Origin: Candidatus Bacteroides pullicola
Lineage (GTDB): Bacteria; Bacteroidota; Bacteroidia; Bacteroidales; Bacteroidaceae
DNA length: 60,384 bases
Direction: 5' to 3'
Assembly: GCA_019115825.1 (NCBI GenBank)
Contig: DXCV01000034.1
Coordinates: 1-60,384 of the forward strand
Numbering within the stretch: position 1 is the stretch's first letter; each line of letters begins with the position of its first letter. The position numbers and the translations under genes were made by a program. The notes below the pieces were generated by a model. That model saw only the letters and a list, made by a program, of their open reading frames with translations, was not told the origin of the DNA and made no database searches. This document shows, one piece after another, positions 1-9,626 of the stretch.

Positions 1-254
1 ATATTAATATAATAAGTATACTTTCTTCTTCTTTTTTCGGCTTATGCCTCTGCTTGTTGCGGCTTCGTTTTTCGTCCGATTGGGCATAAAAACGATTTTC
101 GGTAATTGAGATTTGAGATAATTGAGACGTTGAGATGGCCTCAGGTGTCAGGCGCAAGTTTTTTCGCGCAAAATTTTCGTATGTCAGAAAAAAGCCTTAC
201 CTTAGCGTGGTTTTTCGCGAGACCCTACATTTATAAATAAACCAATTAACGTAA
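1..254. other. intergenic region upstream of gyrA
   Basis: No gene is visible here. Positions 103-136 hold a GAGATTTGAGATAATTGAG-type repeat, and an inverted copy lies at 4137-4170. A TACCTTAG at 198-205 is one base away from the Bacteroidetes -7 box TAnnTTTG and may be the gyrA promoter, but no clear -33 TTTG sits at the right distance. A short GCGC...GCGC hairpin lies around 151-168. Confidence 0.5.
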
Positions 255-2786
255 ATGCTTGAACAAGACAGAATTATAAAAGTAAACATCGAGGAGGAAA
301 TGAAGTCGTCCTACATCGACTACTCTATGTCGGTCATCGTCTCACGTGCCCTCCCCGATGTGCGCGATGGTTTCAAACCCGTACACCGCCGCATTCTTTT
401 CGGCATGATGGGGTTGGGGAACACATCAGACAAACCTTATAAGAAATCGGCCAGAGTGGTGGGCGAGGTGCTGGGTAAGTACCACCCCCACGGAGACTCG
501 TCCGTCTATGGCGCCTTGGTGCGCATGGCGCAATCCTGGTCGATGCGCTACATGTTGGTGGACGGACAAGGCAACTACGGCTCGGTGGACGGCGACAGCC
601 CCGCGGCCATGCGATACACCGAGTGCCGCCTGCGCCGGATAGGCGAGGACATGATGCAGGACATTGACAAGGAGACCGTGGACATGATGAACAACTTCGA
701 CGACTCCCTCCAGGAACCTACCGTCCTGCCCACGCGCATCCCCAACCTGCTGGTGAACGGCGCCAGCGGCATCGCTGTCGGCATGGCCACCAACATGCCC
801 ACGCACAACCTCTCCGAGGTCATTGACGCCTGCGTGGCCTACGTGGACAATAATGACATTTCCATCGAAGAACTGATGGAGTACATCAAGGCGCCGGACT
901 TCCCCACGGGCGGATATATCTACGGCATGAGTGGCGTGCGCGAGGCTTACTTGACCGGACGCGGACGCATCGTCATGCGCGCCAAGGCGGAGATTGAAGC
1001 CGGACAGACACACGACAAAATCATCGTCACCGAGATACCCTACGGTGTCAACAAGGCCGAGCTGATCAAGGATATTGCCGCCCTGGCCAACGAGAAAAAA
1101 ATAGAAGGCATCACCAACGCCAACGACGAGAGCGACCGCGAGGGCATGCGCATCGTCATCGACGTGAAGCGCGACGCCAACGCCAGCGTGGTGCTGAACA
1201 AACTCTACAAGATGACCCAGTTGCAGACGTCGTTCAGCGTCAACAACGTCGCCCTGGTGCATGGCCGTCCCCGCCTGCTCAACCTCAAGGACCTCATCCG
1301 CTACTTCGTGGAGCACCGTCACGACGTTGTCATCCGCCGCACCAACTTCGACCTGCGCAAGGCCAAGGAACGTGCCCACATCCTCGAGGGACTTATCATC
1401 GCCTCAGACAACATCGACGAGGTCATCCGCATTATCCGCGCCTCACAGACGCCTGCAGACGCCGTCAACGGATTGATGGAGCGCTTCCAGTTAACCGAGG
1501 TGCAGGCACGCGCCATCGTCGAGATGCGCCTCCGCCAGCTCACCGGACTCCAGCAAGAACAGTTGCATGCCGAATACGAGGAAATCAAGAAACAGATAGC
1601 CTACCTGGAAGAAATCCTCTCCAACGACGAGTTGTGCCGCAAGGTCATCAAGGATGAGCTCCTGGAGGTGAAACAGAAATATGGTGACGAACGCCGTTCG
1701 GAAATCGTCTACTCGTCCGAGGAATTCAATCCCGAGGACTTCTATGCAGACGACCCGATGATTATCACCATCTCCCACCTGGGCTACATCAAGCGCACGC
1801 CGCTGAGCGAGTTCCATGCGCAAAACCGGGGCGGGGTAGGATCGAAAGGCTCGGACACGCGCGACCAGGACTTCGTGGAGCACATCTATCCCGCCACGAT
1901 GCACAACACCATGATGTTCTTCACGCAGAAAGGCAAGTGTTACTGGCTCAAGGTCTACGAAATCCCCGAAGGCGCCAAGAACGCCAAGGGACGCGCCATC
2001 CAGAATTTGCTGAACATCGACGCGGACGACGCAGTCAACGCCTACCTGCGCGTCAAGAACCTCAGTGATCCGGATTTCATCAACTCGCATTACGTCCTCT
2101 TCTGCACCAAGAAAGGCGTCATCAAGAAGACCCTGCTGGAGCAATACTCCCGCCCGCGTCAGAATGGCGTCAACGCCATCACCATCCGCGAGGATGACCG
2201 GGTAATCGAAGTGCGCATGACCAACGGAAACAATGAAATCATCATAGCCAACCGCAACGGGCGCGCCATCCGCTTCCACGAGAGCGCTGTGCGCTGCATG
2301 GGGCGTACCGCCACCGGCGTGCGTGGCATGACCCTCGACGAGGACGGCCAAGACGAAGTGGTGGGCATGATTTGTATCAAGGACCCCGAGACGGAGACCA
2401 TCATGGTGGTGTCCGAGCAAGGCTACGGGAAGCGTTCGGAGTTGGAAGACTACCGCATCACCAACCGCGGCGGAAAGGGTGTGAAGACCATGCAAATCAC
2501 CGACAAGACCGGCCACTTGGTGGCTATCAAGTCCGTCACCGATGAAAACGATCTGATGATTATCAACAAGTCCGGCATCACCATCCGCCTCAAGGTGGCC
2601 GATGTGCGCGTCATGGGGCGTGCCACTCAAGGCGTGCGGCTCATCAACCTGGAGAAGCGCAACGATGAAATCGGATCTGTCTGCAAAGTGACTTCCGAAG
2701 CTGCCGAGGAGAACATCGAGAACCTCCCGGACGATGAAGAAGGCAACAACACTCCGGACATGCCGGCAGAAGAAAACAAGGAATAG
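255..2786 (+). CDS. gyrA: DNA gyrase subunit A
   Basis: This is the breakage-reunion subunit of DNA gyrase, which with GyrB introduces negative supercoils in the cytoplasm. The 843-residue length is normal. The N-terminal winged-helix domain holds the catalytic tyrosine Y121 in AAMRYTE. The quinolone pocket reads [17 protein letters not shown], with S82 present and G86 at the place of E. coli D87. The C-terminal beta-pinwheel carries a GyrA-box-like NRGGKG near residue 740, and the protein ends in an acidic tail, as many GyrA proteins do. The start [20 protein letters not shown] is the conserved GyrA N-terminus. The TPR gene follows 32 bp downstream on the same strand and may be cotranscribed. 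Confidence 0.98.
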   Translation: MLEQDRIIKVNIEEEMKSSYIDYSMSVIVSRALPDVRDGFKPVHRRILFGMMGLGNTSDKPYKKSARVVGEVLGKYHPHGDSSVYGALVRMAQSWSMRYMLVDGQGNYGSVDGDSPAAMRYTECRLRRIGEDMMQDIDKETVDMMNNFDDSLQEPTVLPTRIPNLLVNGASGIAVGMATNMPTHNLSEVIDACVAYVDNNDISIEELMEYIKAPDFPTGGYIYGMSGVREAYLTGRGRIVMRAKAEIEAGQTHDKIIVTEIPYGVNKAELIKDIAALANEKKIEGITNANDESDREGMRIVIDVKRDANASVVLNKLYKMTQLQTSFSVNNVALVHGRPRLLNLKDLIRYFVEHRHDVVIRRTNFDLRKAKERAHILEGLIIASDNIDEVIRIIRASQTPADAVNGLMERFQLTEVQARAIVEMRLRQLTGLQQEQLHAEYEEIKKQIAYLEEILSNDELCRKVIKDELLEVKQKYGDERRSEIVYSSEEFNPEDFYADDPMIITISHLGYIKRTPLSEFHAQNRGGVGSKGSDTRDQDFVEHIYPATMHNTMMFFTQKGKCYWLKVYEIPEGAKNAKGRAIQNLLNIDADDAVNAYLRVKNLSDPDFINSHYVLFCTKKGVIKKTLLEQYSRPRQNGVNAITIREDDRVIEVRMTNGNNEIIIANRNGRAIRFHESAVRCMGRTATGVRGMTLDEDGQDEVVGMICIKDPETETIMVVSEQGYGKRSELEDYRITNRGGKGVKTMQITDKTGHLVAIKSVTDENDLMIINKSGITIRLKVADVRVMGRATQGVRLINLEKRNDEIGSVCKVTSEAAEENIENLPDDEEGNNTPDMPAEENKE

Positions 2787-2818
2787 ACACAATATTAATC
2801 TTTTAATTCATTACAATT

Positions 2819-4036
2819 ATGAAAAAAGTTGTATTATCAGTGGTTATGCTCTTGGTGACAGGATTCGCCTTCGCCCAAGAGAAAGCCGTAAAGGAGGCCA
2901 AGAAAATTGCTGGCGCAGTCAATCCCGACTTTGCCCAAGCTGAACAGTTAATCAACGGAGCACTGACCAATCCCGAGACCAAGGACCAGGCAGAGACTTG
3001 GAATGTGGCCGGCTTCATCCAGAAGAGACGGAGCGAGAAAGAGATGGAGAGCGCCTATTTGCGCAAACCCTATGACACGCTGCAAGTATACAAGAGCGCA
3101 CTGGACATGTGCAAGTACTACCTGAAGTGCGACGAACTGGCTCAAATCCCTAATGAGAAGGGCAAAATCAAGAACAAATACCGCAAGACCAACGCTGCCA
3201 CCATCAAGGGCGAGCGTGGCAACCTCATCAACGGCGGCATCCAGTTCTTCAACGAAGACAAGAACAAGGAAGCCCTCGAGTACTTCGGCATGTATGTCAG
3301 CCTCCCCAGCCAACCCATGTTTGCTGAGGACGAGGAACTCAAGGCCGACACACTGTTGCCCCAGATAGCTTACTACGCAAGCTTGGCCGCCATGAAGATG
3401 GAGGACTATGCCAGCGTGCTGAAGTATGCTCCCGTAGCCCAAGACGATAAGGAAGTGGGCAAGTATGCCATGGAGTTCGTTTCCACTGCACTGAAAGCCG
3501 AGGGCGACACCGCCAAGTGGATTGTCTCTCTCCAGGAAGGCGTACAGAAGTATCCTGAACATCCCTTCTTCTTCGGCAACCTCATTGATTATTACAGCAA
3601 TAGCAAGAAGTTCGACGAAGCCATGGCCTTTGCCGATGAAATGATTGCCAAGGATCCTAGCAACCCCTTCAACACCTACGTGAAAGGCTACCTCTATCAC
3701 AACATGGAGGACTATGACAAGGCATTGGAGTTCTACAAGAAAACCATCGAACTGAGTCCCGACTACGCCGAGGCTTACTCCAACATCGGCCTGATTTACT
3801 GTCTGAAGGCTCAGGATTACTCTGCGAAAGCCACGAGCGACGTCAACGACCCCAAGTATGCGGAAGATATGGCCAAGCTGAAGACCTTCTATGAAGAGGC
3901 CAAGCCTTACTATGAAAAGGCCCGCCAGCTGAAGCCCGACCAGAGAGAACTCTGGCTGAACGGTTTGTACCGCGTGTACTACAACCTGCAGATGGGTCCT
4001 GAATACGAGGAAATTGAGAAGCTGATGAACATGTAA
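2819..4036 (+). CDS. periplasmic tetratricopeptide-repeat protein
   Basis: A 405-residue protein with a signal peptide (MKKVVLSVVMLLVTGFAFA, cut near residue 20). The second half, about 230-400, contains TPR helices, clearest in the segment with NTYVKGYLYHNMEDYDKALEFY followed by DYAEAYSNIGLIYCLKAQDY. TPR arrays bind proteins or peptides, and this one should work in the periplasm. The partner cannot be read from the sequence. The gene follows gyrA by 32 bp and ends in a strong hairpin terminator. Proteins of this type directly after gyrA are familiar in Bacteroides, but no specific function is claimed. Confidence 0.85.
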   Translation: MKKVVLSVVMLLVTGFAFAQEKAVKEAKKIAGAVNPDFAQAEQLINGALTNPETKDQAETWNVAGFIQKRRSEKEMESAYLRKPYDTLQVYKSALDMCKYYLKCDELAQIPNEKGKIKNKYRKTNAATIKGERGNLINGGIQFFNEDKNKEALEYFGMYVSLPSQPMFAEDEELKADTLLPQIAYYASLAAMKMEDYASVLKYAPVAQDDKEVGKYAMEFVSTALKAEGDTAKWIVSLQEGVQKYPEHPFFFGNLIDYYSNSKKFDEAMAFADEMIAKDPSNPFNTYVKGYLYHNMEDYDKALEFYKKTIELSPDYAEAYSNIGLIYCLKAQDYSAKATSDVNDPKYAEDMAKLKTFYEEAKPYYEKARQLKPDQRELWLNGLYRVYYNLQMGPEYEEIEKLMNM

Positions 4037-4078
4037 TCAGAAAAATCTCTCTGACAGGATATCTATTAATTCTTTTTC

Positions 4079-4136
4079 AGCGCGGACGATGCGATCATCC
4101 TTTTTTGGACAGCCTCGCATGGTCCGCGCTTCTTTT
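4079..4136 (+). terminator. rho-independent terminator after the gyrA-TPR unit
   Basis: AGCGCGGACgATGCGA (4079-4094) pairs with TCGCATgGTCCGCGCT (4115-4130), a 16-bp stem with one mismatch and a 20-nt loop. It is followed by TCTTTTATCT. Confidence 0.85.
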
Positions 4137-4215
4137 ATCTCAAATCTCAATTATCTCAAATCTCAATTATCAATAACGGATTTCTTAGACGCAGATAACG
4201 CAGATGACACAGATT
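4137..4215. repeat. dispersed intergenic repeats
   Basis: Positions 4137-4170 contain two tandem copies of ATCTCAAATCTCAATT, the reverse complement of the motif at 103-136. Positions 4189-4215 contain TTAGACGCAGATAACGCAG followed by ATGACACAGATT, one arm of the ACGCAGATGACGCAGAT family that forms large inverted repeats at 48936-49040 and 60267-60368. Confidence 0.75.
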
Positions 4216-4263
4216 TACCTTTCGGAAATAATCACGATTATGTTTAATAAAAAAAATGACACA

Positions 4264-4295
4264 TAAAAAATGCGCAGGCTCTATCACCTACGCAC
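4264..4295 (-). terminator. terminator of the small DNA-binding protein gene
   Basis: Read on the minus strand, GTGCGTAGG and CCTGCGCA form a stem with an 8-nt loop, followed by TTTTTT. It lies 22 bp past the stop of the 4317-4601 gene. Confidence 0.75.
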
Positions 4296-4316
4296 TTTCC
4301 TTTTTCTTCCTTAGAA

Positions 4317-4601
4317 TCAAGCTTCTTCTGCCGGTTTTTCAATGCCTTGCGCTTCCTCGTCCAGAATCTTCAGCGCCAAGTCCAACACTGTGGTGTCATC
4401 CAGCATCACCAATCCTCCGTCAGGCCCCGGCTCCAGGTGGATGCCCACGCTCTTGCCTTCCTTGAAATTCTGTCCGCCGAAGAAGTTACGTACCGTATCC
4501 ACGTTCAAGCCCAATTCGTCGGCTATCCTGTGCATGCTGCCATCAGGCAATGAATCTTTGATTTTACGCAGCTCATTAAATGTTATCGTTCTCATATTCA
4601 T
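4317..4601 (-). CDS. small conserved helix-turn-helix protein
   Basis: A 94-residue protein. The N-terminal half (about residues 6-42) reads like a helix-turn-helix: FNELRKIKDSLPDGSMHRIA, then DELGLNVDTVRNFFGG. A hydrophobic acidic C-terminus follows. There is no signal peptide, so it should be cytoplasmic, and DNA binding is likely though the target is unknown. The reading frame can start at M1 or M3, six bases apart. It has its own terminator, and on the minus strand TTTG, 19 bp, then TAAGTTTA upstream resembles a Bacteroides promoter. The protein type looks Bacteroidales-specific; no further function is offered. Confidence 0.75.
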   Translation of the reverse strand: MNMRTITFNELRKIKDSLPDGSMHRIADELGLNVDTVRNFFGGQNFKEGKSVGIHLEPGPDGGLVMLDDTTVLDLALKILDEEAQGIEKPAEEA

Positions 4602-4797
4602 AAATTTAATGGTTAATAACTCTTTTGTTTACCTATTCACGGCATAAACTTAGGAAAAAAATCATTTCGAGCAAAATTAATCGGCTCCAAATTGACCGGA
4701 TGACATCTTTTTTGTCAGAAACCAAGCAAAATTTGCATGTACTCCCCTGCTCCGCATCCATAGACGTTGTTCACTTATTTAAAAACGATCTAAATTA

Positions 4798-4829
4798 TTT
4801 GTCTCCTAAGGAGGAATCATTTATCTTTG
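4798..4829 (+). promoter_or_regulatory. Bacteroides-type promoter of feoAB, with a dyad
   Basis: TTTG (4798-4801), a 20-bp spacer and TATCTTTG (4822-4829) match the Bacteroidetes sigma-ABfr consensus. The spacer holds a perfect palindrome CTCCTAAGGAG at 4803-4813, where a bound repressor would block polymerase. Confidence 0.75.
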
Positions 4830-4859
4830 CAGGCGAGAAAATGAATAGTGACAAGAGAT

Positions 4860-7328
4860 ATGCGATTATCAGAATTGAAAACCGGTGAAAAAGGAGTCAT
4901 TGTCAAGGTGTTGGGACACGGAGGCTTTCGCAAGCGCATCGTGGAGATGGGCTTCATCAAAGGAAAAACCGTAGAGGTCCTGCTCAACGCCCCATTGAAA
5001 GATCCTATTAAATATAAGGTATTGGGCTACGAAGTCTCCCTGCGCAGACAGGAAGCCTCGATGATTGAGGTCATCAGCGAACAGGAAGCCAAGCAAGCAG
5101 GCTTGCAACCCGACTACCACGGAAGACTGGAGGAAGACCTGCCCGTGAGCGACGAAGAACTGAAACATCTGGCGTTGGGCAAGCGGCGCACCATCAACGT
5201 GGCCTTGGTGGGCAACCCCAATTGCGGAAAGACCTCGTTGTTCAACATTGCTTCCGGTTCACATGAGCGCGTGGGAAATTACAGCGGGGTCACCGTGGAT
5301 GCTAAGGAAGGCTACTTCGACTTCCAGGGCTACCACTTCCGCATCGTTGACTTGCCGGGCACCTACTCTCTCTCCGCCTACTCGCCCGAGGAACTCTACG
5401 TGCGCAAGCACATCATCGACGAGACGCCTGACATCATCATCAACGTGGTGGATTCCTCCAATTTGGAGCGCAACCTTTATCTCACTACTCAACTGATAGA
5501 CATGAACGTGCGCATGGTCATCGCGCTCAACATGTTCGACGAACTGGAGGCCAGCGGAAACAAACTGGATTACCTGACCTTGGGCAAACTGATAGGCGTG
5601 CCTATGGTGCCCACCGTATGCCGCACGGGCAAAGGCATCGAACGACTCTTCCATGTCATCATCAACATTTACGAAGGGGGTGATTTCCTGGATAAAGAAG
5701 GAAACATCAGCCCCGAAATTCTGAAAGACATGCAGGATTGGCACAAGACCTATGTGCCCGACCACGCCTTCGGCATCGACGAGGAAGAGAAACATCCTCA
5801 CCACGTCTACCGGCATATTCACATCAACCATGGTCCCGAACTGGAGCGCAGCATCGATGAGGTGAAGAAAGCCATCAGTGTCAACGAAAGCATCCGCTAC
5901 AAATACTCTACCCGCTTTCTCGCCATCAAGCTCCTGGAGAACGACAAGGACTTGGAGCAAATGGTGAGTTACCTACCCAACGGATCGGACATTCTGGCTG
6001 TGCGCAACCGAGAGGCCGAACGCTTGCACAAAGTGCTGAACGAGGAGAGCGAGCAGGCCATCACCGATGCCAAGTACGGTTTCATCTCCGGTGCCCTGCG
6101 GGAGACTTTCGTGGACAATCATCAGGAGAAATCCCGCACCACGCACTTCATCGACGCCATCGTGACGCATCGCATCTGGGGCTACCCCATCTTCTTCCTC
6201 TTCATGTACTTGATGTTCGAGGTCACCTTCACTGTGGGGCAATACCCCATGGACTGGATAGATGCGGGCGTGGCCTGGCTGGGTGACGTTATCAACACCC
6301 ACATGGCGGAAGGCCCCCTGAAAGACATGCTCATCGACGGCATCATCGGAGGTGTGGGAGGCGTCATCGTCTTCCTGCCCAACATTCTCATTCTCTATTT
6401 CTTCATCTCTCTGATGGAGGATTCGGGCTATATGGCGCGTGCGGCCTTCATCATGGACAAAATCATGCACAAGATGGGCCTGCACGGCAAGTCGTTCATT
6501 CCCCTCATCATGGGCTTCGGATGCAATGTACCCGCCATTATGGCCTCGCGTACCATCGAAAACCGCAAGAGCCGGTTGGTCACGATGCTCATCAACCCGC
6601 TGATGTCCTGTAGTGCCCGCCTGCCCATCTACTTGCTGCTGACGGGTGCCTTCTTCCCCCACCATGCCAGCTTGGTGCTGCTTTCCATCTACGCCATCGG
6701 TATCGTGCTGGCCATTGTGATGGCGCGCCTCTTCTGCCGCTTCCTGGTGAAAGGCGATGACACCCCGTTTGTGATGGAGCTCCCCCCCTACCGTTTCCCC
6801 ACCTCCAAGGCCATCCTGCGCCACACGTGGGAGAAGGGCGCGCAATACCTGCGCAAGATGGGCGGCATCATCATGGTGGCCTCCATCGTGATATGGGCGT
6901 TGGGCTATTATCCGAATCACGCTGAATATGAGACTGTCCAGGAGCAGCAGGAGAACTCCTACATCGGACGCATCGGCAAGGCTATCGAACCCGTCATCGA
7001 GCCGCTGGGCTTCGACTGGAAGCTGGGCGTGGGCATCCTCTCTGGCGTGGGTGCTAAAGAGTTGGTAGTCAGCACCCTTGGTGTGCTCTATGCTGAAGAC
7101 GCCGAGGCGGATAGCGTCAGTCTGGGCGAACGGTTGCCCATCACTCCCCTCGTCGCCTTCGCCTATATGGTCTTCGTTCTGATATATTTCCCCTGCATAG
7201 CCACCTTGGCCGCCATCAAGGGTGAGACAGGCAGTTGGAAATGGCCCCTGTTCTCCGCCTGCTATACCACAGTGCTGGCGTGGATTGTCTCGTTCCTTAT
7301 TTATCAGATAGGAGGATTGTTTGTATGA
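4860..7328 (+). CDS. feoB: ferrous iron transporter, FeoA-FeoB fusion
   Basis: Ferrous iron importer of the inner membrane. Residues 1-75 form a FeoA SH3-like domain (MRLSELKTGEKGVIVKVLG). A G-protein domain follows with G1 motif GNPNCGKTS at about residue 118, DLPGTYSL (G3) and NMFDE (G4-like). The membrane domain has the two FeoB gate motifs, around SCSARLPIYLLL and GVGAKELVVSTLG. FeoA is usually a separate small protein; the fusion is common in Bacteroidetes. I start at ATG 4860; an in-frame GTG at 4848 would add four residues. The stop overlaps the start of the Cys-rich gene as ATGA, so the two are translationally coupled. Confidence 0.95.
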   Translation: MRLSELKTGEKGVIVKVLGHGGFRKRIVEMGFIKGKTVEVLLNAPLKDPIKYKVLGYEVSLRRQEASMIEVISEQEAKQAGLQPDYHGRLEEDLPVSDEELKHLALGKRRTINVALVGNPNCGKTSLFNIASGSHERVGNYSGVTVDAKEGYFDFQGYHFRIVDLPGTYSLSAYSPEELYVRKHIIDETPDIIINVVDSSNLERNLYLTTQLIDMNVRMVIALNMFDELEASGNKLDYLTLGKLIGVPMVPTVCRTGKGIERLFHVIINIYEGGDFLDKEGNISPEILKDMQDWHKTYVPDHAFGIDEEEKHPHHVYRHIHINHGPELERSIDEVKKAISVNESIRYKYSTRFLAIKLLENDKDLEQMVSYLPNGSDILAVRNREAERLHKVLNEESEQAITDAKYGFISGALRETFVDNHQEKSRTTHFIDAIVTHRIWGYPIFFLFMYLMFEVTFTVGQYPMDWIDAGVAWLGDVINTHMAEGPLKDMLIDGIIGGVGGVIVFLPNILILYFFISLMEDSGYMARAAFIMDKIMHKMGLHGKSFIPLIMGFGCNVPAIMASRTIENRKSRLVTMLINPLMSCSARLPIYLLLTGAFFPHHASLVLLSIYAIGIVLAIVMARLFCRFLVKGDDTPFVMELPPYRFPTSKAILRHTWEKGAQYLRKMGGIIMVASIVIWALGYYPNHAEYETVQEQQENSYIGRIGKAIEPVIEPLGFDWKLGVGILSGVGAKELVVSTLGVLYAEDAEADSVSLGERLPITPLVAFAYMVFVLIYFPCIATLAAIKGETGSWKWPLFSACYTTVLAWIVSFLIYQIGGLFV

Positions 7329-7507
7329 GTAATTGGCAGGAATGGGTCGTCTGGATATTGCTCGTGCTCTGCGTGGCGCGCATTGTTTGGGGTGGATACC
7401 GCTTTTACCGGCGCACCAAACGTGGGGAAAGTCCCTGTGCAGGATGCTCTTCTCCGTGCAAAAACAGGGAAAATGCTAAAATAGGAAAGAAAAATTGCTG
7501 CGGATAG
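7325..7507 (+). CDS. FeoB-associated Cys-rich membrane protein
   Basis: A 60-residue protein that starts inside the feoB stop (ATGA overlap). One membrane helix (WVVWILLVLCVARIVWGGY) is followed by a basic segment and a cysteine cluster, CAGCSSPCKNRE, with a further C58-C59 pair near the end. This matches the FeoB-associated Cys-rich family, whose members accompany feoB and are thought to help receive ferrous iron. The position and layout support the call well; the exact role of the cysteines is inference. Confidence 0.85.
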   Translation: MSNWQEWVVWILLVLCVARIVWGGYRFYRRTKRGESPCAGCSSPCKNRENAKIGKKNCCG

Positions 7508-7529
7508 TTGGTAGTTCAAAAAAAAGCAT

Positions 7530-7537
7530 TACCTTTG
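7530..7537 (+). promoter_or_regulatory. -7 box of the tRNA-Cys promoter
   Basis: TACCTTTG matches TAnnTTTG. A weak -33 (GTTG at 7507-7510) lies 19 bp upstream. Confidence 0.55.
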
Positions 7538-7579
7538 CACCCGCAATGAGGCAAGAGAGGATAACCCAATCCTCTGATT

Positions 7580-7651
7580 GGTACCTTGGATGAGTGGCTT
7601 AGTCAGCGGTCTGCAAAACCGCGTACGGCGGTTCGAATCCGCCAGGTACCT
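7580..7651 (+). tRNA. tRNA-Cys (GCA)
   Basis: Acceptor GGTACCT (7580-7586) pairs with AGGTACC (7644-7650), and T at 7651 is the discriminator usual for tRNA-Cys. The anticodon stem GCGGT/ACCGC encloses CTGCAAA, anticodon GCA. The T arm is GGCGG-TTCGAAT-CCGCC. CCA is not encoded. The downstream integrase stump suggests this tRNA was once an integration target. Confidence 0.95.
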
Positions 7652-7661
7652 CAATCCTAAC

Positions 7662-7694
7662 AAAAGCTCCACCGAGACAATCGGTGGGGCTTTT
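7662..7694 (+). terminator. terminator after tRNA-Cys
   Basis: AAAAGCTCCACCGA and TCGGTGGGGCTTTT form a long stem around the loop GACAA, ending in a T run. Confidence 0.9.
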
Positions 7695-7802
7695 GTCGTA
7701 TATTGGCTTTCAACAACTTAGCTACCTCACCTTTTCTGATGAAAATCGTGCAAGAGCATCCCGACTGTAGACCGAACAATAAAAACCACCCGAATATAGA
7801 CC

Positions 7803-7934
7803 ATGATAGAAGTCAAAACATATCTCCGCAAGCATAATCCCAACGCCACAAACGGCGTTGTCTGGATATCCTTTTATCTGAATAGACAGAAAGTGAATTT
7901 CTCGACAAAAGTAGCCGTTGAGTGTATATACTAA
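7803..7934 (+). pseudogene. truncated tyrosine recombinase (integrase) N-terminus
   Basis: An open frame beginning MIEVKTYLRKHNPN and containing FYLNRQKVNFSTKVAVE reads like the start of Bacteroidetes phage or conjugative-element integrases, whose arm-binding domain typically has a beta-hairpin ending in FSTK. Native sequence stops after codon 40 at 7922; IS21 begins at 7923 and adds three codons before TAA. The catalytic domain is absent from the window, so this is a dead remnant. It lies about 150 bp after tRNA-Cys on the same strand, typical for a tRNA-integrating element. Assignment rests on a short stretch and on context. Confidence 0.6.
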
Positions 7935-8021
7935 TTGAAAAGTGCGCCATAATTCTAAATTAAAATAGCGCCACCATAGTTATAAGAACAGACCTTTGCA
8001 TTCCATAAAGCAAAGGCAAAA

Positions 8022-9626
8022 ATGAAGACTATGGTAGAAAGACAAGAGATAATCCATTTATACCGTGTATGCGGTTATAGTAAGCGTCGCATATCCCGTG
8101 AGCTCCATTGTTCACGCCATACGGTCGACGATGTGTTGTTCGAGTATGAGGCTGCCTTGAACAAGGAAGAGCCGGACGAGGCCCTCAGCGAGCTGTTAAG
8201 TACGCCTCCGCGCTATGATACCTCCAAACGACGTCCCAGGGTATTGACTGCGGAGGTGAAGTCCGAGATTGACGCCTGCCTGAAAAGGAATGCGACGAAG
8301 GCTGCCTTGGGCATGCGCAAGCAACGGATGCTGAAGAAAGACATCCACCTGTACCTTCTGGAGAAGGGTTATTCCGTGAGTTATCCCAGCGTGTGCAATT
8401 ACATACGCTGCAAGGAACAGGCAAAGGGGAAGCAGAAACCGGAGGCTTTCATACGCCTGTTTTATGAACCGGGAGAGGTCGTGGAGTTCGACTGGGGCGA
8501 GACGGTCTTGTTCATTGACGGGGTGAAGACCAAATTCTATATGGCGGTCTTCACGTTCGGCCACAGCAACGGACGTTACGCCTACCTGTTCCGCCACCAG
8601 AACACGTTGGCCTTCATGGAATCCCACCGCAACTTCTTCCGAGACATAAATGGAGTCCCCTCCCTGATGGTCTATGACAACATGCGCGTGGCCGTCAAAT
8701 CCTTTGTGGGCGGCGGGAAGACGCCCACGGACTCCCTGCTCCGGATGGCCGACTTCTACCGGTTCCGTTACCGTTTCTGCAACGTGCGCGCCGGCTGGGA
8801 GAAAGGGCATGTGGAGCGTAGCGTGGAGTTTGTCCGCCGCAGGGCATTCTGCCGCACGGACCGGTTCAAGGACATCCTTTCAGCACAGGAACACCTGTCC
8901 GCCGTCTGCCGGGCGATGAACGGCACGGACACGAGCCCGTCGACCATGGGGAAAAGGCAGCAGGTCGACGCGGACCTGGCTTCCCTGCAGGAACTGCCCG
9001 GGCACATGGGCTGTTTTGAGGTGGCCGAGTATACAGTGGACAAATGGAGCACCATACATATGAAGCATGTCCATTACTCCGTTCCGGACACGCTTGTGGG
9101 GGAGAAGGTACGCGTCAAGGTTTACAGCGAAAAGGTCGTCATCCTCCACGGAAAAGACAAGGTGGCCTCGCACCAGCGGAGTTACCGGGGCGGTGACTGG
9201 TGCATCAGGCTGGAGCATTATCTGGGCACGTTGCTCCGCAAGCCGGGGGCGTTGACGCACTCCGTGGCGTGGCGAGCCGCGCATGAGGGCATAAGGAAGC
9301 TGTATGAGGAACATTTCACGGGGGAGAACAGGGAGTTCGTCATGCTGCTTTCCTACGCGAAGGAGAACGGGTTCTCGCAGGATGAGATTGTCCGGGCGTC
9401 CTTGTCGCTCAAGGCAAGGGGCGTCAGGCGGATATCGGCTGAACAGCTCAAGGCCATGCTGCAATCGGGGACGGACCGGGTGGGAGAAGCGGAAGACACC
9501 GGTCTGGACTCTCAGGAACTGGATATCGAGGAAGCCGCCTCGGGTACGCTTGACAGGCTGACGGCACTCATGGAGAACATCAATACAGATTTTTACAAAC
9601 CAACTGATAAACAAATGAATTTATGA
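8022..9626 (+). CDS. istA: IS21-family transposase IstA
   Basis: The DDE transposase of the element, 534 residues. An N-terminal helix-turn-helix ([20 protein letters not shown]) binds the ends. The catalytic core shows D157 in EFDWGE, D219 in YDNMR and E265 in [11 protein letters not shown]-terminal beta-barrel region and an acidic tail follow. The length is normal for IstA and no frameshift is visible, so the protein may be active. Its stop overlaps the istB start as ATGA, giving coupled translation. Confidence 0.95.
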   Translation: MKTMVERQEIIHLYRVCGYSKRRISRELHCSRHTVDDVLFEYEAALNKEEPDEALSELLSTPPRYDTSKRRPRVLTAEVKSEIDACLKRNATKAALGMRKQRMLKKDIHLYLLEKGYSVSYPSVCNYIRCKEQAKGKQKPEAFIRLFYEPGEVVEFDWGETVLFIDGVKTKFYMAVFTFGHSNGRYAYLFRHQNTLAFMESHRNFFRDINGVPSLMVYDNMRVAVKSFVGGGKTPTDSLLRMADFYRFRYRFCNVRAGWEKGHVERSVEFVRRRAFCRTDRFKDILSAQEHLSAVCRAMNGTDTSPSTMGKRQQVDADLASLQELPGHMGCFEVAEYTVDKWSTIHMKHVHYSVPDTLVGEKVRVKVYSEKVVILHGKDKVASHQRSYRGGDWCIRLEHYLGTLLRKPGALTHSVAWRAAHEGIRKLYEEHFTGENREFVMLLSYAKENGFSQDEIVRASLSLKARGVRRISAEQLKAMLQSGTDRVGEAEDTGLDSQELDIEEAASGTLDRLTALMENINTDFYKPTDKQMNL

